Positions 22,691 to 33,462 of a stretch of DNA of 64,000 nucleotides are shown in pieces; within the stretch, counting starts at the first letter, position 1; every line of letters starts with the position of its first letter. The translations under genes were made by a program, and so were the position numbers. The stretch is from Dichetophora obliterata. Lineage: Eukaryota; Arthropoda; Insecta; Diptera; Sciomyzidae. The DNA lies in contig OY986437.1 in the NCBI GenBank assembly GCA_963920525.1, forward strand, positions 60,406,330 through 60,470,329. The letters are read 5' to 3'. Under the pieces are notes generated by a model. The model saw only the letters and a list, made by a program, of their open reading frames with translations, searched no databases and was not told the origin of the DNA.

Positions 22691-23030
22691 TTTGCAAAAC
22701 ATCTTCTAGCCTAATTATATGGTAAATGAAGTAGTTACTTTAGATATTTTTAAATATTTAGAGATTTATTATGCGAATATGTTAGCATATAAAAATGTTT
22801 TTTTTTTGCATGGCACAGTTAATATTAAAAACAATTTGATAAAAAACAAGTGGCCGTTTTTGAATCATAACTAGTTGTAAGTTGTTTTTTCTTTATTAAT
22901 AAAAATGGACTTCAGCAATTCAAGAATTGAGTAATTTATCATTATCTTATGAAGCCGACAGAACTTGATCAGTTTTGAACCAAAATATGATAAAAAATTT
23001 GATGTTTTTAAAACCTAACACTAGTTTACA
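22691..23030. other. intron between two foldback elements, nothing recognised
   Basis: About 340 bp, AT-rich, no feature seen. Confidence 0.4.
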
Positions 23031-23699
23031 GTCCGAAAATGACCAGGACTTCGTTGTGAAATTCCTATTCCTTATACTAGCTAAAAAAAAGCTAAACTAA
23101 CTAACTAAAAAAAGCTATACTAGCTCCTTAAGCTAAAAAAAATAAAAAAATTATCTAAAGATAGGTTTCTGCGATATCGACCAAAGAATTTTTTAGCTTT
23201 TTTTCGAAAAAGGTGACCTGTCATTATTCGTTATAAATTCTGTTCGATTTAACGGATTTGACCAAAATTACAACTCTATAAAAGACAATTAAATTCGCAA
23301 TTACTTTTTTATACATATTGACCTCATTTGAAGAAGAGTTATGGAGCTATGAATTATTATTTACAAAATTTATTTTTTTTTCGTGAAAATCTGTTGTCGG
23401 AAACTTATTTAATCACCTGAAAAGTAAAGAATTTGGCAACTGACCACAACATTTTTATTTTTTTTCTGTACAGCATAAACTTTTGCAAAACTTTTAAGCC
23501 TAAAATAAACAAAATCTTTGGACTAGTAAAAAAATAACAGACATAAAGTGAGCTCATTCATTTTTAATTTTCTTTCAAATTTATCATTTTATCTGCTTCT
23601 AATAAAAATTTTTGCAACCTATTAATAAAAAATTTTAAGCCTCTTAGTTTTAAGCCTCTAAACATTGCAAAACTGCATTTTATCATCTTTATTTTTAAA

Positions 23700-24180
23700 A
23701 ATGGCTTAGAGTTTTACTATATTCTTTGATCTCATGCTTGTGAAATTCTCTAAAAAGAAACCAGTTGTAGTCTCCCATCACTGCTTCATCCCAATGTAGC
23801 TTTGGTTTCCTTGGTATATTTCTTCAATATTTTTTATTTACCTAGCTTTTGATAGTTTTTGAGTAAATCATCGACGATTTCCACATAGTTTTCACTTTTC
23901 TTGTTGCCGAGAAAGCCATTGATTATAAGTTTAAAGGAATTAAATGATTCCTCTTCATCTACAGTAAGTTTCAGTTTAAACCGTTCATCTTTCAGTATTT
24001 TTTTTTTATCTGAGGTCCGTCGAAAATGTCTTCTTTGATTTTAGCGTCGGACAGATTTGGAAAAAACAATTTTAAATGTAGCAATACATCTCCAGATTTG
24101 TCTAATGCTTTAGCGAAACATTTTAAAAGACCTAATTTAATATGCAGTTGTGGAAGAATGATACTGCACTTGTCAACAAG
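23700..24180 (-). pseudogene. transposon ORF remnant, left arm of delta
   Basis: The minus strand reads ILPQLHIKLGLLKCFAKALD (about 24160-24100), then LFFPNLSDAKIKEDIFDGPQ, FKLIINGFLGNKKSENYVEI, and after frameshifts HWDEAVMGDYNWFLFREF and ...SKTLSHF stop (about 23810-23700). I recall this protein family as a common repetitive arthropod ORF of unknown function (LPxLHIKLGLxKxF, GERFHQDI, WxxAMxxDYxW blocks), never assigned by me to a named transposase. Frameshifts near 24020 and 23830 break it. Confidence 0.6.
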
Positions 24181-24369
24181 AGGATAATATTTAATTTTTA
24201 TTTAAGTTTGCTGCGCCCGATATAAAGTTAAACCTTAAAATGCGCAGCAAACATTAAATATTATCCTCTTGTTGACAAGTGTAGCATCATTTCACTCTTA
24301 TTTGGATTTTTTCCATTAAACCTTGGACATGTAAGTAATATTAGTAGGTAAAAGTAAATATTGAAGGTG

Positions 24370-24522
24370 AAAGATTTCCTCAACAAATAAAAAATATTGA
24401 AAAAAAGATGAAGAAGGATATTGGGATGAAGTAATGATGGGAGACTACAACTGGTTTCTTATAAGAGAATTTCAGAAGGATGACAACGAGGAAAATAGTA
24501 AAACTCTAAGCCATTTTTAAAA
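24370..24522 (+). pseudogene. transposon ORF remnant, right arm of delta (inverted copy)
   Basis: The plus strand reads GERFPQQIKNIEKK, then, after a frameshift at about 24415, YWDEVMMGDYNWFLIREFQK and SKTLSHF stop, the same protein end as 23700-23830 but on the opposite strand. The upstream LPQLHIKLG part is missing from this arm. Confidence 0.6.
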
Positions 24523-24810
24523 ATAAAGATGATAAAATGCAGTTTTTCAATGCTTAGAGGTTTAAAACAAATTTTTTAACCCTGGGTAACCAATGTTAGT
24601 CGTTTCGACTAACACTGCTCAATTTTTTGCTTACAGCCTTTTTTTCTCTAATCTGATCGTGTTCTCTATCCACATTAGTAGTAACCACATTAGTTGTTAG
24701 GCTGCTCTCGTTGCGTTCGGATGTATTTGCCTTTTTAATTGGATGGGGTGAATTTTTTATAAATGTAGTGTTAGTCGAAACGACTAACATTGGCTTTAAC
24801 ATAACTTTTT

Positions 24811-25437
24811 ATACCCCCACGCGTATTGCGTAAGGGGTATACTAACTTTGTTACTCCGTTCGTAACGCTTATAAGGAGATAATTTTTTTGATCAGCATCA
24901 CCTCCTGAGTCGATTAAGCCATGTCCGTCTGTCTGTCTATTTATCTGTCTGTCTGTCGACACGATTACAGCCTCAGTTTTTAAGCAATCGTAATGAAATA
25001 AAAGAGGTATGCTTATATTCAAAAAACGAAAATAAAATTCGAGAATGAGCAAAATCGGATGAACACCACGCCTACCTCCCATAAGAAGTGACTTTATCAA
25101 AACGGTATCTCCTAAAATGCCACAAAAATAAACTTGGAATTTTGCACATTAGCTTTGGAGTGAAATATTCACCACATATTTGAAATTTGTCAAAATTAGA
25201 TGAAAATGAAGCCCACTTCACACACAAAGTGGCGTCATTATAATACAAAACATTAATAAATTCAAGAAAATTATGTTTTAACCTTGATATTTTACACATA
25301 AGCTTTGATAATTAGGATGAACTCTGAGTTTAAAATTTTGTATATTTGGATGAAAACCACGCCCCCTAAAAGAGGTGTCATCAACATTATACAACATTGA
25401 CAACTTCTTACATACCAAAATACGGAAGTGGGGGTAT
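24811..25437. mobile_element. ATACCCCCAC-ended non-autonomous element
   Basis: 10-bp terminal inverted repeats: ATACCCCCAC at 24811 and GTGGGGGTAT ending at 25437. The left part reads GCGTAAGGGGTATACTAACT and a run of GTCTGTCTGTC (about 24928-24958), a sequence type I know as a widespread dipteran repeat. No intact gene. Confidence 0.65.
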
Positions 25438-25561
25438 TTTAAGTTCGGTTCAGTTGAAGTTATTTCCTTTGTTGTAGGTAGAAGAGCCTTTTAAATTTTT
25501 TTTTTTTGGGTATATACTATTTTTTTTCAATAATCTTATGTGGTATATCTCAAATTGATAA

Positions 25562-27205
25562 AATAAGTACTACTTAGGTCTTGGCCTCATCTAAGAATTT
25601 GCGCCAGCCATTTCTGTCTTTCGCTTGCTGGCGCCAGTTGGAAATTCCAAGCTTCGTATGGTTGTCGTCTACTTGGTCTTTCCAACGAAGATGCGGTCGT
25701 CCTCTTCTGCGTTGACCGCCGCTGGGTACCGAATCGAAAGTTTTCTTCACTGGAGCATCGTCTTTCATGCGCTGAACACGACCAAGCCAGCGAAGCCGCT
25801 CGATTTTAATGCGCTTGACTATGTCGATGTCAGCGTACAGCTCATACAGTTCATCATTCCACCGTATTCGGTACTCGCCATTGACGCAGATTGGTCCGTA
25901 GATCTTACGAAGAATCTTTCTCTCGAATGCTCCTAAAGTCTTTTCATCTAAACTGCTCAGCGTCCAGGTTTGTGATGCGTAAAGTAGGACGGGCATGATG
26001 AGCGATTTACAGAGCGTGATTTTCGTTCGTCGAGAGAGGGCTCTTCTTCTCAATTGCCTACTGAGCCCAAAGTAACACCTGTTGGCAAGAGTTATTCTTC
26101 GTTTGATCTCAATGCTGATGTCGTTGGTTGAGTTAATGCTGGATCCCAGATAAACGAAGTTCTTTACAATCTCGAAGGAGGTATTGTCAACGGTAACGTG
26201 GGTTCCAAGACGCTGGGACTGTTTGTTTGTTGACACCAAGTATTTCGTCTTATCTGCATTCACTGACAGACCCATTCGACTTGACTCTCTTTCTAATCTG
26301 GATAATGCTGCACTGACTTCGCGCGTATTATGGCCAATGATACCGATGTCATCAGTGGGAGAGGTCCTTCCCGATTATCACTGCGCTGCTGGTGTTGCTC
26401 AGTGTCATCTTGCAAAGTCGTATTAGTTTTGCAGGAATACCAAATTCAGACATGGTGAAGTTCAGGTGCTTCCTTATTATGCTGTCGAAGGCAGCTTTGT
26501 AGTCGACAAAAAGATGGTGGGTGTCGACCTGTTTTTCTTGATTCTTCTCCAAGATTTGTCGTAGCGTGGAAATCTGGTCGATGGTGGACGACTTTCCAGG
26601 TCTGAAGCCACACTGATAAGGTCCGATCAGTTCGTTTAGAATGGGCTTAAATCTTTCACATAAAACGCTCGACAGGACCTTATATGCGATATTAAGAAGG
26701 CTTATCCCACGGTTATTGGCACAGATAGTGGGATCGCCTTTCTTGTGGATTGGGCAGAGCACACTGATATTCCAATCGTTCGGAATGCATTATTTCGACC
26801 ATATTCTGCATAGAAGCTCGTGAATGCATTTAAGTAGAGCTTCGCCTCCGTTCTTAAACAGCTTAGCAGGTAAGCCATGAGCTCCCGCGGCTTTGTTATT
26901 TTTAAGCCGAGCTATAGCTGTCAGAACTTCATCATAGTCGGGCAGCGGAACCTCAACGCTGTCATCCAAAATTGGGGTTTCCGGAATATCATCTCTATTG
27001 GCGGGATTGTTGTCAGCGTCGCCATTTAGATGCTTAGAGAAGTGTTCCCTCCATAACGTCAGTGAACTCTGGACATCTGTCACTAGATTCCCGTTTTCAT
27101 CCTTGCAGGAAGAGGCCCCGGTTTTAAAACTATCGGCAAGGCGTCTTATTTTTTCGAAAAATTTTCGGGCCTCATTCCTGTCACCATACATCTTAATCTT
27201 CTCTT
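25562..27205 (-). pseudogene. RTE-type LINE, 5'-truncated, core of RT deleted
   Basis: The minus strand starts in the linker before RT (GDRNEARKFFEKIRRLADSF, about 27190) and shows LKNNKAAGAHGLPAKLFKNG (about 26920), CPIHKKGDPTICANNRGISL (about 26755), CGFRPGKSSTIDQI (about 26610) and HHLFVDYKAAFDS (about 26520). At about 26352 the frame jumps from VIIGKDLS to a DDIGIIGHN-like string, so roughly a hundred residues, including most of the catalytic YxDD block, are missing. The C-terminal part (MGLSVNADKTKYLVSTNK to GWRKFLDEAKT) is open at 26275-25574 and has the PVLLYASQTW and GRVQRM strings typical of RTE elements. Confidence 0.85.
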
Positions 27206-28215
27206 AATAAAATAAGTAAGTAGCTTATAAAAAATGTAAAAAATAAAAAAAAAACAAAGGAAAATATTAATGTTTTTTTTATTTCTAGTAGAATATAAAT
27301 AGGTTATCCATAGTCAGCAGCTTTTTATGTATTTTATGTACTAACAGCTCCTCTAAAACGAATTTTGAAGCCTGTTAGTCGAATCGACTAACATTGGTTA
27401 TTACGCATTAGATAAATGACTGGTTATCCAAGGTTAATGGGTTGCACAGTTTTGTATTAGAAGCAGATAAAATAAAAAATTTGAAAAAAATTAAAAATAT
27501 GTGATCTCACTTTCATGTCTGTTACTTTTTTACTAGTCCATAGATTTTGTTTATTATAAGCTTAAAAGCTTACGCTGTACAAAAAAATTAAAAATGTTGT
27601 AGTCAGTTGCCAAATTGTTTACTTTTCAGGTGCTTAAATGAGTTTTCGACCACAGATTTCCACGAATAAAAATTTTTTTTTTTATATTAATTCTTATCTG
27701 CATAATTATTTTTCAGATGAGGTCAATATGTATAAAAAAGTTATTGCGAATTTAATTGTCTTTTGTAATTATGGTTAAGTCCGTCTGTCCAAACATAAGT
27801 TATTACGAATAATGACAAGTCACCTTTTTCGAAGGAAGCAAACAAATTCTTTAGTCGATGTCTCAGAAATCTATTTAAAGATAATTTTTTTATTTTTATT
27901 TTAAATCTAGGGACCATACTGTATACGCATTTTATAAAGAAGTCTTGGTCACAGAGATTTTTTTGGATTTTGTAAAGTAGTGTAATTAAAGAATTAATTT
28001 ACTTTTTTCCTAAAATTTTATAGTAATACTAGTTTAATTTTCAGCTTATGTAGTGTGTCTATATCGAAATACATAATCAGAGCCCACGGTAAAAGTGTTT
28101 CGAAAGTGTGAACTCAGTCCGACGGTTAGTTTTGGAGTAATCGATTTTTTGGTTTTGTAGAAGTATGAATGATTTAACTTTCTTAAGTGACAAAATAAGT
28201 TGAAGTTGTATGTGA

Positions 28216-28510
28216 GTGGCGGCCGTAGCCTAGTGGGTAGAGTGTGTGGCCCCTAAGCTAATGAACTGCGGTAGTCCGGGTTCAATTCCAGCTCAGACAG
28301 AAAGTTTTTTCAATTGAATTAATTTTTCTGTTCGGTCGTCACCTCTCTGCAGACAATGGCAAACCTCAGAGAGTAAAGATTGCCATGTTAAGTTTCTTGA
28401 GAACATAAGCCGTTCGGAGTCGGCATAAAACACGTAGGTCCAGTTCTCGGTCATTTGTGATCAAACATTTAATAACACGCACAACACAATTGATCAATAG
28501 AAGCTAGGTC
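28216..28510 (+). mobile_element. tRNA-derived SINE
   Basis: The head resembles a tRNA gene with RNA polymerase III boxes: A box TAGCCTAGTGG at 28226-28236 and B box GGTTCAATTCC at 28279-28289. The body reads GACAATGGCAAACCTCAGAG then AGCCGTTCGGAGTCGGCATA, a block I associate with abundant fruit-fly (tephritid) SINEs. It would be mobilised by a LINE. The 3' end is approximate. Confidence 0.82.
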
Positions 28511-29157
28511 AAAGTCCTTCCAAGGGTTGAAATGGCCAGTTTATTTTATATTTTTTTGTATGTGAGTTGCCACGCTCCGTCGCCTTATATCACTTCTTTA
28601 ATTTGTTGGAAGTGATTTTGATAACATCTGTGATTTAAAATTCAAGATCCTAGCTTTCATATGTGTCAAGTTATTCAGTTTTGTCAAATTTCGTTTTTAA
28701 GCGCCATCTATTGCAAAATGTTTTCACTATGTGTACAAAAACCAGTTTTCTATACTCAAATCTCAGCTTTTACAGAGTAATATTTAAAAAAAAAATGTTT
28801 TCACATATTTTATTTTGGATCTTGCCTTAATTTTGTATAGACCACTCAATTTTACAAATTTACAAGTGAAACTCAAATAGAAAACTTCTGTTAAATCTTT
28901 CTTGAGCTTCTCTTTTATGTCTAGGAATATTTAATAAAATATTAAGAGAAGAAAAATAATTTGGAAAGCTATGTTAATTTCTGAAAATTTCACATAATTT
29001 TCTGTAAAATTTATTTTAATTGTTAATTGTCTATGGTGTATGGTGTAATCTTTTTATAAAAAAAAATCAAGCAAGAAAAAAGAGTTTTATGGATTTTATA
29101 CAATAAGATAGAATTTTTTATCTTTAAATTCTTCTACTCCAACTTCTCCCGACTTAC
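28511..29157. other. robo intron, nothing recognised
   Basis: Donor-side flank of the Ig3 exon. AT-rich, no frame or repeat of note. Confidence 0.4.
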
Positions 29158-29427
29158 CATGAACTGTTAACGATGCTCTGGCGCTTATTTGACCCACACT
29201 ATTGTGTGCCTCACACACATAGGTGCCTTCATCCACGGGCGTAACGTTGGTGATTTCCAAACTTTTGTCATCGTGTTGAATGCGTGCTCGCGACACCGGA
29301 ATGTTTCCTTCCTCTTTCTTCCAGAGTATCTTGGGTGGTGGATCGCCACCTACTTGGCACTGAAATTGTACCGTTTGACCGGATAGCATGGTTAGATCCT
29401 GTGGTTCCTTCATGAAGTAGGGCTTAA
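29158..29427 (-). CDS. robo exon: Ig3
   Basis: The minus strand begins after acceptor ...TGTTTACAG, runs 270 bp and stops at donor GTAAGT. Phase 1 in, phase 1 out. It encodes one whole Ig domain: VKPYFMKEPQDLTMLSGQTV, first cysteine in FQCQVGGDPPPKILWKKEEG, then NIPVSRARIQHDDKSLEI, second cysteine in DEGTYVCEAHNSVGQ, ending ARASLTVH. WKKEEG and the DEGTYVC motif are intact. As a symmetrical (1-1) exon it is a classic shuffled Ig unit. Strong similarity to fly Robo1 Ig3. Confidence 0.95.
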
Positions 29428-31979
29428 CTGTAAACAGTAGAAATAGGAATATAAAAATTATTTTGTGTTTTTTTTTTGTCTAAAAATAAAAAAAAAACTG
29501 AACGGAAGAGTTTTCAGCTAAATTAATAAAGTTTCCTGTGCTCATTGACTAAGCCTAACAAAAAAGAAGACTATGAAAGAAAAAGTAGAAGGAAAGAATC
29601 TAGAGAAATATCTTTAGAGTAGTGCCTATAATAAAAGTAGTTTACAAAATACTAACAGCAAATAAAAAATAAATTAATGAAGATTTCTCAAGTTCTGTAG
29701 AAGAAAAAAAAAAATAAACAAATAAAAGACAAGCAACGTAATATTTGTGAAAGAGTGGCGTCGTTCAAGTTTTTAAATAACGCTAGCGAACTGTAGTGCT
29801 CTTGAAGCTGGCCATTGTAGTGCTTCTCAAACTTTTCTCATAATAGTCAAAGTTAACTAAAAAGTATGCGACAAATTTGTGTGTGGCTGTGGTTGTGTCT
29901 CTTAACTTTAGGTGGACATTTGGCACAACGATAAAGTTAATGAGAAAAATTTTGTCATTTTAAAGTTTTTTCTACTTACTTTGACTATAGTTTTACAAAG
30001 TGTAGGGGAAAAATCTCTCAAAACTTTATAACGACTAAGCCAAAAAGTGATTAAAAAAACGAGTTAAAAAAATGACCTCATTATAAAAAAATAGCTGAAG
30101 AAAAATTTATATATTAATATACACACACTTCATAAAATGTAATAAATTATTGCCTGACCAAAAATCACTCGCCTCTCATCGAATCAGCGCTCAATCGCTG
30201 AACACCAAGCTAAAACATATGATCATTTTCATGAATACTACCCATTATTGCCCCACCACTATCCGCTTATAGTGGGTAAAAAAATTTTGTGCACCTGTGA
30301 AGAGCACGGCTGCGTATGAATATGAAATCATGTGTAAATTTTTACATTAGTTGCGCTTGAATGGAATATCTTTGACCAATTCGCCAAATGAGCAGCACCA
30401 CAGCAGATAAGCAGCAACACATTCACGTCGACAGCGGATAAAAGTGACAATTTTGCAGTGACTGTTTGTCAGTTATAAGATGACAAAATTGCATAGCTTT
30501 TAATGCAAATGTGTTGCTGCTGCTTCTGCATGTTTGACGCTGTTAATGATGATGAGTTGCAGATAACGACTGTGAAAATTAATAGAAATGCAATTAAATG
30601 CATCTCACAAATGCAAAGCCGACGGAAGCTTATTCAGTTCAATCAAATTTCGAAATGTTATTCATTCGATTGATATGGGGTAGGCTTAACCAGTTTATGC
30701 CATCATAACTGCACTAACATAAGCTTAGATTCTTATCGTATTTATTGACAGTTGTCAGAGGTTCGAACGGTTACTGGTGCCAATAAGTTTTAATAGTGAC
30801 TTTAAGGCAAGTCAAATATGAAATTCATGACATTAAATAAAAAGGCATAAAAAATTTAAAATTCTTCAAGGAAATGTCAAATTCACACTCTTATTGAACA
30901 TGACAACTATCCATTCATACATTCGCTCGGTTAAACAAGTTTTGCCACTGTCAATTCTAAATATTCCTGTTCATGGCAAAATATATCAAAATTTCAAAGG
31001 CACTTGGACATTTGTATGAAAAACAAAATAGAGTCAACTACAAAATAGAGTCAACTACAAAATAATTCAATTATTTTCAGGTTTCTGATGTAAATTTAAC
31101 AGATAAATAGGTTCATCAACATTATCCTCCAAAAATTGGACAATTTTTGAGATAGCAAGCGCTATCATCAAAATTTTCGATGTATTTCGATGTATATTTT
31201 GTTGTTGCAAAAAATGTTAAAATGACAGTTTTTTTTGGGGTTGTTGAAAGAAACTTCAAAAATGCCAATTATTTTCCATAGTCAGTATCTTAAAGAAGAT
31301 ACCCATTAAAAGATTTAAGTGAATGAACTTAAAAAAAGCTATTTTTCATGGTTCAAGTTTTTTAACTTTTCACGCATGCATATTACTTTAATTTCTAAGC
31401 TGTAGGAAATTTCAACCTGAGAGCTTTAACAAAATTGTTGCAAATTTTTTGGCTCACAAAAGTGATGACTTAGTGTAATTGTATACCTCATATTTTTAAC
31501 AACTTTATCTTCATTTAATTTGATCACTACCATTACTTAAGAAATGACAAAAAATTTCAACATTGTATTTTTTTATATTTAACATTTTATTTTACTATAT
31601 TTAACATCAAATATATTGGCATTTACACAAAAAAAAATCAACCGTGACCAAAAACTTAAAACTTATTAACACTTTTTTTTATGATATTATCTAAGAAACA
31701 TTTTAATTTTATTAATTTAGGAAATTTCTATATAAATTCATTAACCATGATGATCAAATCGTCCGCACTGTTTCACAAATGTAGTTTTCTTTTTCGTAAA
31801 TGTTTAGTAAATGTTTCGTAAACTTTTTATTTTATTGAAAATGAAAGGCATTGGCTTCAGATAATAGAAAAATGGTTGAGACAAGTAATGGACAATATAT
31901 AAAATTTGTTTTTGAATTACTAAATTACATAATTACTTTACAACCTAATTACTTATTCACCCAATTTAAATTTAAGGTA
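29428..31979. other. robo intron, no gene recognised
   Basis: About 2.5 kb with little repeat content, the longest stretch of the window without an identifiable transposon. Direct repeat AGAGTCAACTACAAAATA twice at about 31030-31064. No coding similarity. Could hold conserved intronic regulatory sequence, but nothing in the sequence alone shows that. Confidence 0.45.
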
Positions 31980-32397
31980 ATTTTGTCGCGTGGGTTATGT
32001 CGCGTGAGCTAAGGAAAATATTTTTTGGTAACTCAATATATTCTTATATAAGAAAAGTCAATAGGTAAAGTGGGTTTATTATGAAACTTCACTGTTTTCC
32101 CATTATTTAAAAATTAAAAACAAAAACAAATTATATGGGAAAATTCGCTGAGTTTTTACAATCTAAAGTTGCTAGTAAAACACACTTCCTTTTTTTGTCG
32201 CGTGAGCTACGCCCATATTTACCACTGCCATTCTTAATTAGTTACAGGAACGACAATTTTTGTAGATCATACCATTACTATGTCTTGTAAGACATATATA
32301 CATAAGAAATTTTTTTACATTGATAACATAAACTTCCGAGAAAACGAAGCTTTAAGTCGTACGCATGTCGCGTGAGTTACGTTGGAAATGCCCGTAT
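31980..32397. repeat. GTCGCGTG-motif repeat, relative of the 798-1548 MITE
   Basis: Four copies of GTCGCGTG, most followed by AGYTA, at about 31985, 31999, 32197 and 32367. The right end GTTGGAAATGCCCGTATA resembles the end of the MITE at 798-1548 (CGGAAATGCCCATA), and AAGTCGTACG at about 32354 matches AGTCGTACGACTT at about 827. The left boundary was not found. Confidence 0.55.
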
Positions 32398-32811
32398 ATT
32401 ACACATAAGATATTAAATACAAGGTCATTCCAGATAAAAAAGCCTAATGGGTGAGCTGCATAGTTTCTGATTTTGATAAGACAATTTGGGGAGTATTTTA
32501 TGGGTATCGTATACTGAAAACCGTAAGCATTTATTTATAGTTACCTAACTTCGGATCAGCAGCCATGTCTTAAAAAATGTGTTACTTATAAAAAATTGAA
32601 TTTTATCATATTTAGAATTGAATGATAAACCATTAAAAAAATGATAAAATTTGTTGATTTTTAAGATATTGCATTATATTCTGAGCCCACACTATGAATT
32701 CGGGACCGCTAATTTTTTCCTGCAATAAAGTACTTGCACTTTAGATTTGCACCTTTAAAAACCTTTAAAAAATATAAAAAAATTAAAGTTTTTTCTAAAT
32801 GACCTCTATAT

Positions 32812-33272
32812 TAATTATGTTGACTTTATATGATTTAAATACAAATTCTAAATGTTTGATAGTTTAAATTATACTTGATTTTAAATACAAATTCTAGTTG
32901 TTTGATAGTTTAAAATCGTTTATTGAGCTTAAGGTCAAAGTTAGAACAATTATTTGTTCTAACGAATTTTTCCAAAGAAACAACAACAACAACAAAGTTT
33001 TTTCAATATGAAAAGGAAAAAATCACTAGCTGATCTGATTGCAATTTCTGCTCTGCTAAAAGCGTCATCAGAAATCTTTGTGATACCCGTGCAAGTGCGC
33101 GCTAACGCACTGCACCATCGGGGCGATGAGATTTGAAGCGTCAATTTCTCAGTTTTTTCCCTCAATTTCATCATGTCACATTTGTTGTTGTATTTATGTT
33201 TGATTTAAAGTATGATTTAAACTATCAAACATTTAGAATTTGTATTTAAATCATATAAAGTCAACATAATTA
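32812..33272. mobile_element. repeat family beta, complete MITE with 58-bp inverted ends
   Basis: The first 58 bases (from TAATTATGTTGACTTTATAT) are the exact reverse complement of the last 58, with further matching inside. The interior has a CAACAACAACAACAA run and a 42-codon open stretch at 33008-33136, starting MKRKKSLADLIAISALL, that I do not recognise. Solo copies of one arm are at 15411-15570 and 58212-58375. Superfamily unclear because the flanks are themselves AT-rich. Confidence 0.8.
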
Positions 33273-33462
33273 TAAAATATGTTATACTTTGACCCCTAAA
33301 TAGGCTATGGAAGGACCTCATGAAAATCTGAAACCTTTAGAAAATATAGTTCCTACTTTAGTCTTGACTTATTTTTTAGTTGGGTTCTGCTATTTTCACT
33401 TTTCATAACATATAAATTAAAAAATACAAATTTTCATAAAGACATTTGAAAATTTTACCTAA

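Larger units (their letters stand above)
24580..27433. mobile_element. piggyBac-like element holding other insertions
   Basis: TTAA on both sides (24576-24579 and 27434-27437). Ends CCCTGGGTAACCA on the left and TGGTTATCCAAGG on the right. Just inside are inverted copies of ACCAATGTTAGTCG. The palindromic motif GTTAGTCGWWWCGACTAAC occurs three times: 24595-24613, 24770-24788 and 27374-27392. No piggyBac transposase remains; the interior is a MITE (24811-25437) and an RTE-type LINE (25562-27205). The empty site is visible in the opposite arm of delta (about 23625-23640), where the same sequence runs on without interruption. Confidence 0.8.
23031..27957. mobile_element. palindromic DNA element delta
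   Basis: Two inverted arms meet at about 24225. The outer ends pair GACCAGGACTTCGTTGTGAAAT (left, complement on the right near 27940). Inner matched blocks include GGCAACTGACCACAAC (left, about 23430) against GTTGTAGTCAGTTGCC (right, about 27595). At the centre, 29-bp arms at 24167-24195 and 24253-24281 are perfectly complementary. Each arm carries the 3' end of the same gene in opposite orientation. The right arm is split by a piggyBac-like element (24580-27433). This looks like an inverted duplication of one end of a larger DNA transposon. I do not know its superfamily. Confidence 0.7.

Noticed and set aside
28216..28300. A tRNA gene
   Set aside because: A and B boxes are present but the sequence cannot fold into a proper acceptor stem that I can see and continues into a SINE body.
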